Part shown: positions 23,937-35,033 of the stretch, piece after piece
Position numbering within the stretch: position 1 is the first letter of the stretch
How the letters are laid out: every line of letters starts with the position of its first letter
DNA from: Acanthococcus lagerstroemiae
Taxonomy: Eukaryota; Arthropoda; Insecta; Hemiptera; Eriococcidae
Direction: 5' to 3'
Assembly: GCA_031841125.1 (NCBI GenBank)
Contig: CM063109.1
Location: forward strand, 27,747,321 to 27,811,320
Length of the DNA: 64,000 nucleotides
Program-made: the position numbers and the translations under genes
The notes under the pieces: generated by a model
Told to the model about the DNA's origin: nothing
The model's input: the letters and a program-made list of their open reading frames with translations, nothing else
Database searches by the model: none

Positions 23937-24392
23937 TGGTAGTGCAAGGAATAAAATCCCACTTTGTCGATCCTAGTTTTTGGGATACAGTGATTTTTGT
24001 GAATCAGCTCCTCTCTGTTTTGCCCACCGCTCAACTCAGTTTTATCATCAATGGGAATTAAACTCTTTCATTTCGCATTAGTTTTCTGAAAAAATCCCAA
24101 ATTCTGTATAAAATTTCTGACAAAATGAGACCTCGCGGAGTTCTCTAGCTTTATTTCTCTAAAATCTGCCACTTTGAATTTGTAATTTTTCGGTTTTCTG
24201 AACCTTTTTTTTTTATAAATTATATTTTTCTCAAAATTAGGCTTTTTGAAGTCTCAACTTTAAGTAGTCATATCTCGGCGAATTTTGGAGCCAGAGAGCT
24301 TCGCACGATTTCGTTTGTCAGAACTTTTATCTAGTATGTACCGATATTCATAACTCCATATCGACAAGGTGTTATTCCATGCACTGCCACAC
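23937..24392 (+). repeat. Interspersed repeat R2, uninterrupted copy
   Basis: Landmarks are TGGTAGTGCAAGGAATAA, CTTTGTCGATCCTAGTTTTT, GACAAAATGAGACCTCGCGG and CATATCTCGGCGAATTTTGG. The same series is found, split by insertions, at 59,068-62,055. This copy shows the uninterrupted order. Confidence 0.75.
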
Positions 24393-25264
24393 TAATTCTT
24401 AAAAAAATAATATAATTTCCTCTATTGATCATTTCTCAGTCCCTTTCAATGTACCTGTGCAGGTATATGAATATATATTTAACGTATGGTTGAAATATGT
24501 TGCCAGTTTCCCACTAGAAAGAAGATTACTAAAATTAAGATACCCTGTCTGTGTAAATTTATGATGGTCTCATGGACACTTGTGCTAACTAACAGTTCTG
24601 TCAAAATTGTGTTGAGTATGTAGATCTGTAGCTGAAGGTGTAAGCTATATCCGATAGTGTACGCAAAACAGTTGATAACGTATTAGTTAAACCGCTAAAG
24701 AGCGTTTTCCGATTGAGGTAACTGATAAGTTATAAGTTGACGAGATTTTCAAAACGCTCTCCTGAAAAATTTCATTTTTGTTAGCACAAGTGTCCGTGAG
24801 ACCATCGATGTTATTGTTGGCTAGGGAAGCGGAAACGATTTGTTTCGCTCTGGGTGTTGAATAAATTGCATACGCGGACGCCGCAAATACTTCGCACCTA
24901 CTTTCAGTCAAATCATTTTATGAAAAAAATTATGTTTCTCGATTTTAACGTTTTCCATAATGGTTTATGATTTTACATGAAAGTGAAATGTTGATTTTTA
25001 GTTGGAAATAAATTATTTAGACCTATAGCTTGAGAAAGAGAAAACAAAGAATTAGTCTGGCGTTTTCTCTCCTGAATGATCTTTCGATGGCGCTCGAAGA
25101 TGGCGATTATCAGTGGGTTAACGAAGGTCCAGAAACCCGCAAAATAATTTGAATTTCATTAAGCTATAGCTTTTGCAGATCTCTTAGACGTATTGGTCAG
25201 AAGTTTTGAATTTTGAAATAAAAGTTATGGGTTTCCGGCATATGGCTCATTAACAACACAACTG
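24393..25264. other. No gene seen
   Basis: AT-rich, with chance frames only. Two segments near 24,570 (GGACACTTGTGCTAAC) and 24,783 (TTAGCACAAGTGTCC) are inverted copies, indicating a small palindromic repeat of about 230 bp. Confidence 0.4.
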
Positions 25265-25795
25265 TGCTACGGAATCAAGGACCCAGATAGATCCGAGGGA
25301 TGACACTAGATTGACAACGGGGCCCTAAAGCTCCTGTCAGTAGAAATAATCCCAACACTGACTAGACTTTTTAATATAATTTTCGAAATTGAGTGCACCC
25401 CAAATCAATGGAAAATTGCTGAAATTATATTACTTTTAAAAAAAGGTAGAAAAGACGATATTAAAAATTACAGGCCAATTAGTCTCACATCTAACATTGG
25501 AAAACCGTTTATGAAAATTCTAAAAGATAGGCATTACTCCCAACTCGATAGTCAACAGGCTGTAGAACAAGCTAGGTTCAGGAAAAACTATTCGACTGTA
25601 GATCAGATTTTCTCCCTCAAACAAATTATAGAAAACTCAAACGAGTACAATTTGGAACTACACTTAGGTACTCTTTATTGATTTCTCAAAAGCTTTTGCC
25701 TCGATAAACCACAATTTTCTGTGGAAGGGAATGAGAAACCAAGGAGTAAACCAAAAAGCGATAAATATAATAATCAAAAATGTATACGAAGGGGC
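25265..25795 (+). pseudogene. RTE-type LINE RT fragment (middle blocks)
   Basis: The plus strand encodes NYRPISLTSNIGK near 25,468-25,505, then EQARFRKNYSTVDQIFSLKQ near 25,567-25,627, then a FIDFSKAF block (25,677-25,700) after a frameshift, ending NVYEGAT near 25,790. These are consecutive RTE RT blocks, including the first catalytic Asp. Stops and shifts make it dead. It ends abruptly where the minus-strand Gag gene begins. Confidence 0.75.
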
Positions 25796-26726
25796 AACTG
25801 TCTTTGATTTTGTGGTTGTCGAATCCACAACATACGCATAGATGGTCTATACCCAACTTTTTGAAGCTGATCTTCGAATTCTGCGGCTGTTCTCGTGAGT
25901 TTTTCTTACCGTTATTTCTCACAACAGCTTTCTGGCTCTGATTTTTCGATTTATTCTGAGACGCTGGTCGAGATTTTTCTTTACCTGATGCCACAAAGTG
26001 AACGTCGTTTGTAGCCGGTTTATTTTGAAGTTGAACTTCTTGCGAACCAATCTTTGAAGCTTCGAGTGCGATTGCTTCTGTCACAAGATCGTCGAATTTT
26101 GTAGCTTTTGACTGTAATATTAATCTAGGGATCCAAGGTTCTTTCAACCCACGTATGAATTGCGTTCGTAAGAATAAATCTGCGACTGAGACTTTTTCAC
26201 CACAATTATCTTTCGAACACGTGACAAAAAATTCGCATTCAGCGATATTTTGCTGTAGCGCTGTGACGAACTGAGCTATGTTTTGACTTTCGGATTGTTG
26301 AATCGCTAGGAATCGGTGCTGTGCCACTATTTCACTCTGATGCGGTGTTAGTAGTTCTTGAAAATTCTTGATAAGGTCTTCGTACAGTAGGTTTTTGACT
26401 GGTTTTGACGGACCTAAAAGTGCTTTCAGGCCATTGTAGTGCGTAGACCCTACTGAGACACGCAGCAACTGAGCTTTTTTTGCGTTGTCGGTAACGTTTT
26501 TCATTGACAGGTAGTTTTCAAAACGTTCGACATAACACTGGAACTTTTCCTTCGACGAGTCGAAATTCTCAAACGGTTGTAGGTTATACAAAGATGAATT
26601 TTGACTATTACCGTTTGGGTTTCCATTTGCCTGGGACGCTGGAAGTCCTGCGAGTACATTTCGAAGAAGCTCTTGTTGACTGGCTTGAATTGTTTGAAGT
26701 ACTTGCTGGAACTGGGCCGGATCCAT
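25790..26726 (-). CDS. gag: Ty3/Gypsy Gag polyprotein, 3' truncated
   Basis: This structural protein of an LTR retrotransposon would package element RNA. The frame opens MDPAQFQQVLQTIQ at 26,726. It has an alpha-helical capsid-like region (residues about 50-225), a Lys/Gln/Ser-rich linker (230-290) and a single zinc knuckle at residues 297-311 (C-V-C-C-G-F-D-N-H then C), slightly longer than the usual CX2CX4HX4C. Beyond residue 311 the frame runs antisense through the RTE fragment, so protease, RT and integrase are missing. The start lies only about 45 bp inside the LTR. The composition and short LTR suggest the mag clade. The Gag part is free of stops. Confidence 0.8.
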
Positions 26727-26748
26727 GGTGCGGTCCCTTTGGCTGAGT

Positions 26749-26768
26749 TAGAATTTCTCGTCGCCAAA
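26749..26768 (-). promoter_or_regulatory. Candidate primer binding site of the LTR element
   Basis: Directly inside the LTR, on the minus strand, lies TGGCGACGAGAAATTC. Minus-strand synthesis in LTR elements is primed by a tRNA 3' end at this position, and TGG at the start is typical. The tRNA was not identified. Confidence 0.5.
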
Positions 26769-26771
26769 AAT

Positions 26772-26894
26772 TGTTGTGTATTTCGAGATTAATTAAGAAA
26801 AAAATCGAAGAATCGAAATCAATGTAATGTCGTTCATAATAACAACAACAACAACGGGTGATAACAGATACTAGTGCCCTCTATGTTATACACA
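26772..26894 (-). repeat. Short LTR (about 123 bp)
   Basis: On the minus strand it begins TGTGTATAACATAGAGGGC and ends GAAATACACAACA, the usual TG...CA form. It precedes the candidate primer site and Gag start in the expected order. The partner LTR is absent because the element is truncated within gag. LTRs this short occur in the mag clade. Confidence 0.65.
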
Positions 26895-27070
26895 TTACAT
26901 CAATCCTGGGCCATAAGCAAAACTTTAGTTGAAGACTCATCGAAGTGCCGATGACCAGAGATGGGGTGAATTCACGAAGAAAGAAATGTCGACGATCCTG
27001 CTAAAAATTATTATTTTTTAAATTTATGCAAATAAGTTGATAATTATTACAACTAGTATTTACTGACAAA

Positions 27071-28591
27071 TAAAAAACATACTTCGATATGAAAAATAAA
27101 ACTGCCCCTGGTCTAGATGAAATACAAGTGGAGACACTGAAAGAAATAATAAACCAAATTTCCGGAGTACTAACAAAAATATTTAATAAAAGTCTTACTA
27201 CAGGTGTAGTTCCGCAACATTTTAAAATCTCTGTAATTCACCCAATCTACAAATCGGGAGATAAAGATAACCCCTACAACTACAGACCAATATCGTTAAT
27301 ATCTAATATAGCTAAGATACTAGAAAAAATTGTAAAAAACAGAATATACAACTACAATACTCGTATATTGGCCGACAATCAATTCGGTTTCAGAAAGAGA
27401 AAAAGTACCATGAATGCCATTGCATATTTAACTGATCGAGTTACAAATAGTTTTGATCGTGGAACGAAATGCGAAATTATATTCATGGACATTCAAAAGG
27501 CGTTTGATACCATACAGCACGAAATATTTATCAAAAAATTAGAATGTTGCGGTATTACTGAAACAGTAAAGATATGGTTTGAGTCCTACCTAAAAAATAG
27601 AATACAAATGGTACAACTAGGCAACAACATAAGTGATAAAATGGAAATCACTGATGGATGCCCGCAAGGAACAATTCTATCCCCGATCATATTTCTGATC
27701 TATATAAATGACTTAATAAAAGAGCAAAACCAAAAATGCTCTCTCATATCATTTGCGGATGACACAGCCCTCATAGTAGAAGAAAAGAGTTGGGAACAAG
27801 TGTACGAAATGGCAAATTACAAAATGAACAAAATTAAACAGTGGTTCACCTTAAACTCCTTGTACCTACACCCTGAAAAAACAAAATTCATAGCATTCAC
27901 CCCTACAAATCGAAATGAACCCACTTCACATTTGGTACAACACATACAATCTTGTAAAGTAAATTACCACCAGACTTGCAGCTGCCCACAAATAAAAAAG
28001 GTAAATGAAGTTCGATATCTGGACATAATTATAGATAAAAATTTAACATGGAAAAGCCAAATAAATTGTTTGGCATCAAGACTGAGAAAACTCACGTATT
28101 TCATATTAAGTATCAGAAACATAACACACATTAAAATAAAATATGATGTCTACTATGCGCTAGTACAATCCATATTAAACTATGGCATAATAGCATGGGG
28201 TAGTGCTTATCCAACAACAATAAAGCCCTTACAAATAGTGCAAAATAAGATCATAAAAATCATATTTAATTTCCACTCAAGGACGTCTACGATTCAGATC
28301 TATAAAATAACCAACTTATTAAACATACGAAAATTGCATATCAAAAACACTTTAACATACATGAAAACTACTAATTTATTACGCATTCAGAAAAATCATA
28401 GTATAACAACTAGGCATAACCTTTGTAACATTAGGGTGCCAAAAAAACGTACAACAAGGGGACAACAAAACTATAGGTATCAGGGCATCTCATTTTTCAA
28501 TAACCTTAGTCCATCCCATAAAGCAGAAATAATGTGTACCCCAGCAAAAAATAATAATAAAATAAAAAAACTTATAAATAGCCTACTATAG
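27071..28591 (+). CDS. Non-LTR retrotransposon reverse transcriptase, 5' truncated
   Basis: The 500-codon frame from the ATG at 27,089 has no stop or shift. It would copy element RNA into DNA at a nicked target. Blocks seen are APGLDEIQ (residues 6-13), YNYRPISLISN (63-73), FMDIQKAFDTI (132-142, catalytic Asp), GCPQGTILSP (190-199) and SFADDTALIV (221-230, catalytic Asp pair). A thumb and C-terminal region follows to a stop at 28,591. The family is Jockey/CR1-like. The N-terminal endonuclease and ORF1 are missing because the copy begins within RT, as is common after incomplete reverse transcription. The intact frame suggests a young insertion. Confidence 0.85.
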
Positions 28592-28690
28592 CATAAACAC
28601 GCACTAAATAAATAAATAAATAAATAAACAACAACAACTAATAAATAAATACCATTAAAAAATAAATGAAAATAAATAAATAAACAGTAA
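28592..28690 (+). repeat. LINE 3' UTR ending in (TAAA)n-type microsatellite
   Basis: Just after the RT stop lies AAATAAATAAATAAATAAAT and a more degenerate TAAATA tract. LINEs of several clades end in such simple repeats. The minus-strand open frame across it is a by-product. Confidence 0.7.
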
Positions 28691-28739
28691 ATTTTCTGGT
28701 TGAGGATAAATATAACAAAATTCCTTTTCGTTTCCCTAG

Positions 28740-29700
28740 TTCCCAATTCTTTAATTTGTAAACGGCGGATGGGGGCGAGGAGTGGTAGTTTTTTTTATGG
28801 CTTGGGTTTTTGTTTTGTTTTTTTTAGGGTCGGCTAGACCCTATTGCAATCGCTTTTTATTATTCATGTTCATGTTCTTCAAGTTGTTCAGTACTCAGAC
28901 GTTATCAAGTGGTAATATGGATGGCGATTCTGTCGTAGTTCATAGTTTCGTAGGATGTTTATTATTGATGAATATAGAGAGCGTTAGTGAATGCGGGTAC
29001 GTTCCGAAAAATGTATTCGCGTCGCGTATTACTGTGAAATGTATTGAAAAGGATTCGAATGCGAGCTATCTAAAATGCTTTTGGTATTTGTGGACTACAC
29101 ATACATGCGCGTCACTATCCAGTTCGACATGTGTATGTGTTAAGTGTGCACGTTCAGTTTTGTATAGACACATATTAGATACTCACTCTCTCGTATGTTT
29201 TTTGTCGTCAGATTAGTTACTGCTTACTCCTGTACGAGTTATTTATTATTCTTCAAGTTGTTCAGTACTCAGACGTTATCATGGATGGTGATTCTGTCAT
29301 AGTTCGTAGTTTTGTAGGATGTTTATTATTGATGAATATAGAGTGCGTTAATGTTAAGCATAATTCAGACGATACGAATTGCAGCATTTGCCGACCCTAG
29401 TCATGCAGCATTGCTGCTTGTTCTAGTTTTTTCCCTCTTTTTTTCTAGTTTCCTTTTCTACTTTTCTTTTGTTTTTTTTATTCCTTTTTATTTTGTTTCT
29501 GTATTTTTGATTTCCGATTTTCCTTTTCCAAATTGTTCTATCTAGTAGTTTTTTTAAATCATTTTATATTTTTTTTAACCCGCGTAATTACACAAAAAAT
29601 TCAAAAAATATTATGATACAGCCTCGAAACGAGCTCCGCTCAGTGAGTGCAAGAAAAAAAAGACGCAAATAAAGTTTTTCAAGTTTTCAAGTTCAAGATA
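28740..29700 (+). other. Unrecognised transcript-like region with internal duplication
   Basis: The segment at about 28,874-28,990 (TTCAAGTTGTTCAGTACTCA ... GTAGGATGTTTATTATTGATG) recurs at about 29,250-29,350. A plus-strand frame runs over the first copy to 29,216 and ends in a Cys/Ser-rich stretch resembling no family I know. AATAAA at about 29,668 could be a polyadenylation signal. It may be the tail of an unrecognised retroelement or a host 3' end. Confidence 0.35.
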
Positions 29701-29993
29701 CTTAGTCTACGATTTTTTCGAATTCTTAAACAGTAGTATTTTGATTAATAAATTTGGCTTCCTAAACGTGATAAAATGATACCCATATTGCTTTTGATGA
29801 TGGGAGCTCAAAAATAATTTTTTTGGGGTGGAACTTGAGCCTCCATTTTTAGCGTATACTCTCAAACATTTCCTTCAGCCGGCTGCTCTCAAGTATTCCT
29901 AACATCCCTCCACCTTACCCTCCCAGAATAGGGTATGCTCATGTGCGCAAATGTGAGTGCATAGGGGAAAAGGTAGGTTCCAATCTGCATTTG

Positions 29994-30269
29994 CAGGGAC
30001 GAAACTATGGGGGGGGGGGGTAAAACACCCCCAATAATTAGGCAGTCAGCAAATTTTGAAACTGTTCATTTGAATTTTTCATTTTCTAAGAACGTTTGTT
30101 TGTTTGTTTGTTTATTATTATTATTATTATTTTTCAATTAAAAATATTTTGATTGAAAAATCGGCGAATTTTCATAAAATTCTGTCGGCAAATTTTTAGT
30201 TAAAAGAAAATATTTGTCGGCAAATTTTCCTTCTTCCCCACTCAAACTGAAAGTCAAGTTTCGCCTCTG
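29994..30269. mobile_element. MITE family M1, copy 2 (inverted)
   Basis: Begins CAGGGACGAAACTATGG and ends AAGTTTCGCCTCTG, the inverse of 21,227-21,481. It carries TTTG and TTA microsatellite expansion near 30,100-30,132. Outer flanks on one side also match copy 1 inverted. Confidence 0.65.
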
Positions 30270-30493
30270 GTTTTCGTTCACCCTTCGCTCGCGTTCCAAA
30301 TGGCGCACAAAAAACGAAAACGCAAACAGTGGATCGCGCCAGTTTATATTTTATTAAATCATGTTAGATTGAAGCGAACGAATCGTTTTTCCGAGCACGC
30401 AAAACGAGCCATTCCAATCGCTTTAAATGGCTGCCTAGTTCGCTGTTTATCAAACAATTAGCGGCTTGCGCGTGCTTTCGAATATAATATACG

Positions 30494-30512
30494 GCGATGC
30501 GCGTCGCATCGC
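30494..30512. repeat. Short CpG-rich dyad
   Basis: GCGATGC and GCATCGC form a perfect 7-bp dyad around GCGTC in the CpG-rich region upstream of the candidate promoter. It could be a bound site or chance. Confidence 0.4.
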
Positions 30513-30743
30513 GGCGCTTTGTTGTATTCTAAACATTTTACAGCGCGAAAGCACGAGGTGAGGTTATTATGTACATCTTCGTTGCGGTGGTATACGGGCA
30601 TACGTAGCATGGCAAATGGCATAGCATCCACTATGGTAAAGCGCGGCACGGCATGGACGACTCCTACAACACTATCAACAGGCGTAATTAGAAGAGCATT
30701 ATATCGAGTCGTGGGCGCCCCTGGCGGCAGCTCTCAGACCTAA

Positions 30744-30779
30744 TCAGTTCAGCGCTGAATCATTCATTCGGGCAGACGT
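30744..30779 (+). promoter_or_regulatory. Candidate Inr/DPE-type core promoter
   Basis: TCAGTT at 30,744-30,749 matches the arthropod initiator, with A+1 at 30,746. AGACGT at 30,774-30,779 resembles a downstream promoter element but begins at +29 rather than the usual +28. No TATA box is seen just upstream. The surrounding 30,300-31,200 is richer in CpG than neighbouring sequence, as expected around a 5' end. Confidence 0.45.
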
Positions 30780-31032
30780 AGACAGTAATCGTTTGATTTC
30801 GTGTCGTCTTGTCTGTGGTAAGCGGCTCAATTTGCGGACCCACCGAATGTGCGCGGCCGCTGTTACGTATTATTTTGCGCGAATTTTCGTCCTTACGAGT
30901 GCCCGAGCTCGAGTTCGTCCAAATTGTATCCGTTTCGTCGGTGATTATTTCGCGGCGTGAAGCCGTTCGTGGTTCGAAAGTCCATCGCGGTGATTACTTG
31001 GCCCAGCTGGATGTATAGTGTGTTCTCCCGAG
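30746..31032 (+). other. Candidate non-coding first exon
   Basis: Downstream of the candidate initiator there is a strong splice donor, GAG|GTGAGT, with the intron starting at 31,033. An alternative donor, GTG|GTAAGC, lies at 30,818. No ATG-started frame of note lies between, so this would be 5' UTR. The gene it belongs to is not identified; the coding exons would lie to the right, possibly outside the window. The adjacent hAT relic lies on the other strand and is unrelated. Confidence 0.4.
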
Positions 31033-31589
31033 GTGAGTAAAGCTTTCCTTTGTTTTCGAGCCGATGATAAGAATTCGGCACTCGTCTTCACGAAAACAAC
31101 CCGGAAAGGCACACTTTGTTATCGTTATCACTTGTTTGATTTTCGCCGTCGTATCGCCCTCGATTGTTCAGAATTGTACCTTTGTTTGAAACTCTCCGCG
31201 AACATTCTCGATTGATTCGGCAGACGAGTGAAAAGCTGTTCTTGATCAAGCATTTTGCAGCCTAGAAGCACCTTCTAGTATGCCGCTCCTACCACTCACG
31301 ACTCACCCAAAATCTCCTCTTAATCTTACAATAAGTATTTACAGGCAAGGAGTAAAACACATTTACTCACAAAAGTACACATAATCACATAATATATAAG
31401 CTTATTTTATTTTTATAAAAATTAATACGAAATAAAGGAAAGGATTCTCATTCAAAATTTAAGGGTGAATATATATTAGAAATTTTTTCGGCACTTCAGC
31501 TGGGCAAATTCATCAATAATATCTTCTGTATGAAGTATATTGAGGAAGTTGTTTTCAATACAAAGTAAAGAAAGGTCGTCCAGCTTACC

Positions 31590-34038
31590 TTAGGAAAGTG
31601 CCGACCTGAGATAAGTTTTGATTCTTTTCAGGCACGAAAAATCTCGTTCAGCCGAACAGTTTGTTGCAGCCAAACATATAAAAATTTGTAGTACAATGCA
31701 CACGTTTGGAAAAAGTTCTTCCAAGTCGCCAATTATAATAAATTTGAGTAAACCAACAGCTCCACTGAAACTCTCGTTTGTCTCTCTCTTGGCATTCAGA
31801 ATGAAACTTCTAAAATGAAGACATTCAACGGAAAAAGTTGTTTCGGTGTCTCTGTCATATAATTTTTGGAAGACTTCTGCCTGTTGAGTCAGGTCCTCAG
31901 CACTGACAGACTCATCCTCTATGTTGGTGAGAAAATAAAATCTTCTGTAAATTTCTACATATTTGGAATACCTTGATTGCAATTCAGTTCTCAACTTGTC
32001 TATTGTAGCAAAGTAAATATCAACTTTCAGTTTTCTTCTACCCTCTAAAACAATTTCATTTTCTCGGCTGTCATCAGATGATAGGGCTCGAATACGGGAA
32101 CGTTTGTAATCTTCATCTCTAAATTTTTTTGCCTATTCTAAAAAATTTAAGAACATTTCATCCGTTCTCAATTCAATAATGAAATCAATTAAGGATTTAT
32201 AATGATCAACAACATCTTTCAGGTTGATCCCTACTGCTTGTAAAATTTTATTTGTTTTATCAATTCGCTCGAGCAGTGTGGTCCAGAATACAGCCATAAA
32301 ACATGATTCAAATTTATAAAAATTATTTCTCAACCCAGCCGCTTTCCTTCGATTTTCTGGCTTCTCAGCTGTATTATTTTCTATGTCGTTGAGAAGTTCC
32401 ATTAATTCATTGTATGCATTAGTAAATGCAGAGCATGCGTTATAACGACTGGACCATCTAGTTCCCAAGACCCTCTTTGGTACTTTCTGATCCGACTTTA
32501 ATTTTTTTGTAAGAAAGTCCCAGCGTCCTGTAGATCTGGTAAAAAAATTATAGAAATCTTCTAAGTAATCTAAAAACATACCGGCAGCTAAAATAGAATT
32601 AACAGCAGAAGTTCCAACAAGGTTCAGTGGGTGTGTTGCACACGCTACGTATAGGGCCACAGGACACTGATTCAAGATTAAAGCTTGTAGGCCTGCATAC
32701 GTTCCTGACATGTTCGATGCATTATCATATGACTGCCCGCGGCAATCTTGAAAATTCAAATCAAATTTGGTGAACGTGGCAACAATGGCATCGAACATGT
32801 CTTTTGCCTTGTGTCCCACATTAGGTAGAAATTGTATAAATCGTTCAACTGCTTCGCACTGTTTTCTCGGCGCATATCTAAGTATCAGTGAGAGTTGATC
32901 CACATGACTGCAGTCGGGAGTTGAGTCAACGATAATAGAAAAGTATTTGATGTATTTTACTTCCTCAATTATCCCCTTTCGAACGTTAGACGCAATTAGA
33001 GAGATGAATTCATCGCAAATTGTGGAAGATAAATAAGACGTCTTACCCCGACCAGGATTTCCACGTTCGGCTAATATGTGTTGCTGGAAAGGGATCAAAT
33101 TCAGAAATAAGCTCTAGTGCCATCATGTAATTCCCGTTTTTACTTGATCCGAATTTTTCAATTTTTCTTCGAAAAGCCAGTCCTCTACTTGCTAATTTTT
33201 TAACCACAGTTATAACTCGTCTAAGAACGTTTCTCCAATAATTGAATTCTCGGTCAATTTGAAGTTGGAGGTCTGTATCTATTCTGCCAACTATTTTAAT
33301 TCGGGCTAAAAAATTTTGCCGACTTTCAAGATGTTCACGGGAGTTTTCATGACTATTCAAGGCTTTATTCACATTTCTCCAGTCATTGTACCCTTCCGTA
33401 CCAAATTTGGAGTCTGCTTTCCCAAATAGCCGACACGGAATAGAAAATAGTGCCTTCTTGCTTCGGGAGTAGCATAAATATTTCTTCGGTACTTTATGCC
33501 CATTCTTCATTTTTCGTTCGAATACATCTTTGGTTAAACTTCTCTTCTTTGTAGCTTCACAAAACGTTTTTGTCACAGAAAAATCTTCACTCAGATCTTG
33601 ATCAATTTCTCTCGAAACTAAATAATTTATGGTTGACTCACTAATTGACCACAAAGCAGGGTCAGTGCTTACAATATCTTCAGCTGCCGACAAAGTTGGA
33701 TTTGAGGTGCCCTCTGTCTCTCGTTGTGCAGGATCAACAGATGAAGAGGCTGTAATTTCAGGTTGAACCGGTTGTATCTGCTGCGTCGATTCAGCTGACG
33801 TGCTTGCTGATGTATCTAGATACAGATATATTATATTCATATGATCAAAAATTGAAAAAACTTGTGCTTTCCAAACATACTCGTAATAATCTTGATAATT
33901 CCTACCTTCTTCATGTTTCTTTTTAAAAAATTTATCAAGTTTTGGAATTTTTTTGAGAATGTCTTCTTCTTTCTCCCGCTTCTCGTCTCGAAGCTTTTGG
34001 TACTGTGCACCACTTAACCTCTTTCTCCCATCCGCCAT
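31590..34038 (-). pseudogene. hAT transposase, ZMYM1-like type, broken
   Basis: It encodes a cut-and-paste DNA transposase. In minus-strand order: an N-terminus with a charged segment ending DKFFKK (34,038-33,940), a TTF-type zinc-finger region (KYLCYSRSKKALFSIPCRLF near 33,420-33,480), a DUF4371/RNase H-like part with DSTPD near 32,932 and CRGQSYDNASNMSG near 32,710-32,750, then the hAT dimerisation tail (CSAERDFSCLKRIKTYLRS near 31,600-31,660). A frameshift lies in the 33,043-33,098 overlap, and the frame is interrupted again between 32,133 and 31,994. This family is widespread in insect genomes, often annotated as zinc finger MYM-type protein 1-like. Confidence 0.85.
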
Positions 34039-34425
34039 TACAAAAATAATTAATAGTACCGCAATTAAAAAGTAGAAAATTCACTAATCATAATAACTAA
34101 TAATTATGTCAATTAGATACGTGATAATGCAAAATTGAATGAGCGATTCTAGAAATGAATTATTAAAAAGAATGGATTTGAAGAGTTTGGTGGCCAGTAA
34201 TTTGTCATACCTAATGTAACTTAATATCAGTTATTTAGGTTTAGCGTATCAGCCATTCAGCGTTGGCATTTTCAAATAATATAACTGAAAATTGTCATCT
34301 ATTTGTAATTCAGAAGAAATTTTTCAATTTTCTATTCTTCGCACGCATCATTCATCATTTCCTCAAGCACTTTACATTCGATTTGCCGCCCCCAAAATTT
34401 GCCGCTGGAAGCACGTGCTTCCTGT

Positions 34426-34448
34426 GCTTCTAGGGTAATCCGCCACTG
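34426..34448 (-). repeat. Candidate 5' terminal inverted repeat of the hAT element
   Basis: On the minus strand it reads CAGTGGCGGATTACCCTAGA, 390 bp upstream of the transposase start. CAGNGGCGG-type ends are usual for hAT. I found no matching end below 31,590, so the 3' end is probably deleted or diverged. Confidence 0.5.
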
Positions 34449-35030
34449 CTTCATCCTCGATTCGATAGAGTCGATGCCATACATCAGAAGCGTAGTAAAG
34501 TTGAAGCCAGCCACACACGGACTGGCTTTATAGGGCGCCCTGGGAAATCTGAGAACTGAAAGTGCGCTTCGCAGAAGAAAGACGGTGACAGAGACTTCTT
34601 TAACTAGCAGTTTTTTTAAGGCATTTTGCAGCAAAGGCATGTCGATACTACAGATTTTTCGCGTCCAAGTATTACATATTCATTTATTATTTGATTGATA
34701 TTCGTAAATGATTATATTAGCCACGTAGCCCAAGCGAATTACAAATTTTGATTGGAAAAAGTCCGCACAAAAGGTTTGGCTGCTGAAAAATGTTGAGGAA
34801 GGTGTCTTGAAAACCCACCGCTACTACACTGGGAGCTTCCGCCATATTATTGACGAAAAAGGCTACGGAAAAATGAATTTTCAACGGTTTTCTTGATTTT
34901 TTTTCAAAATCATAACATTCTACTCGTAGAAAGAAAGTACCTCAGTAAAAAAATGTTCCTTGTAAAATTTTCTACAAAACAGCCTGTTACAAGAATTTAC
35001 TCACAAGTCATACTTGGAGTTACAGGCTTA
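34449..35030. other. No gene seen
   Basis: AT-rich sequence between the hAT end and the next minus-strand relic. Open frames are short and unlike known families. Confidence 0.4.
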
Positions 35031-35033
35031 GAA

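Noticed and set aside
28480..28746. Minus-strand Phe/Tyr/Leu-rich frame
   Set aside because: It is the reverse of the LINE 3' end and its TAAA microsatellite.
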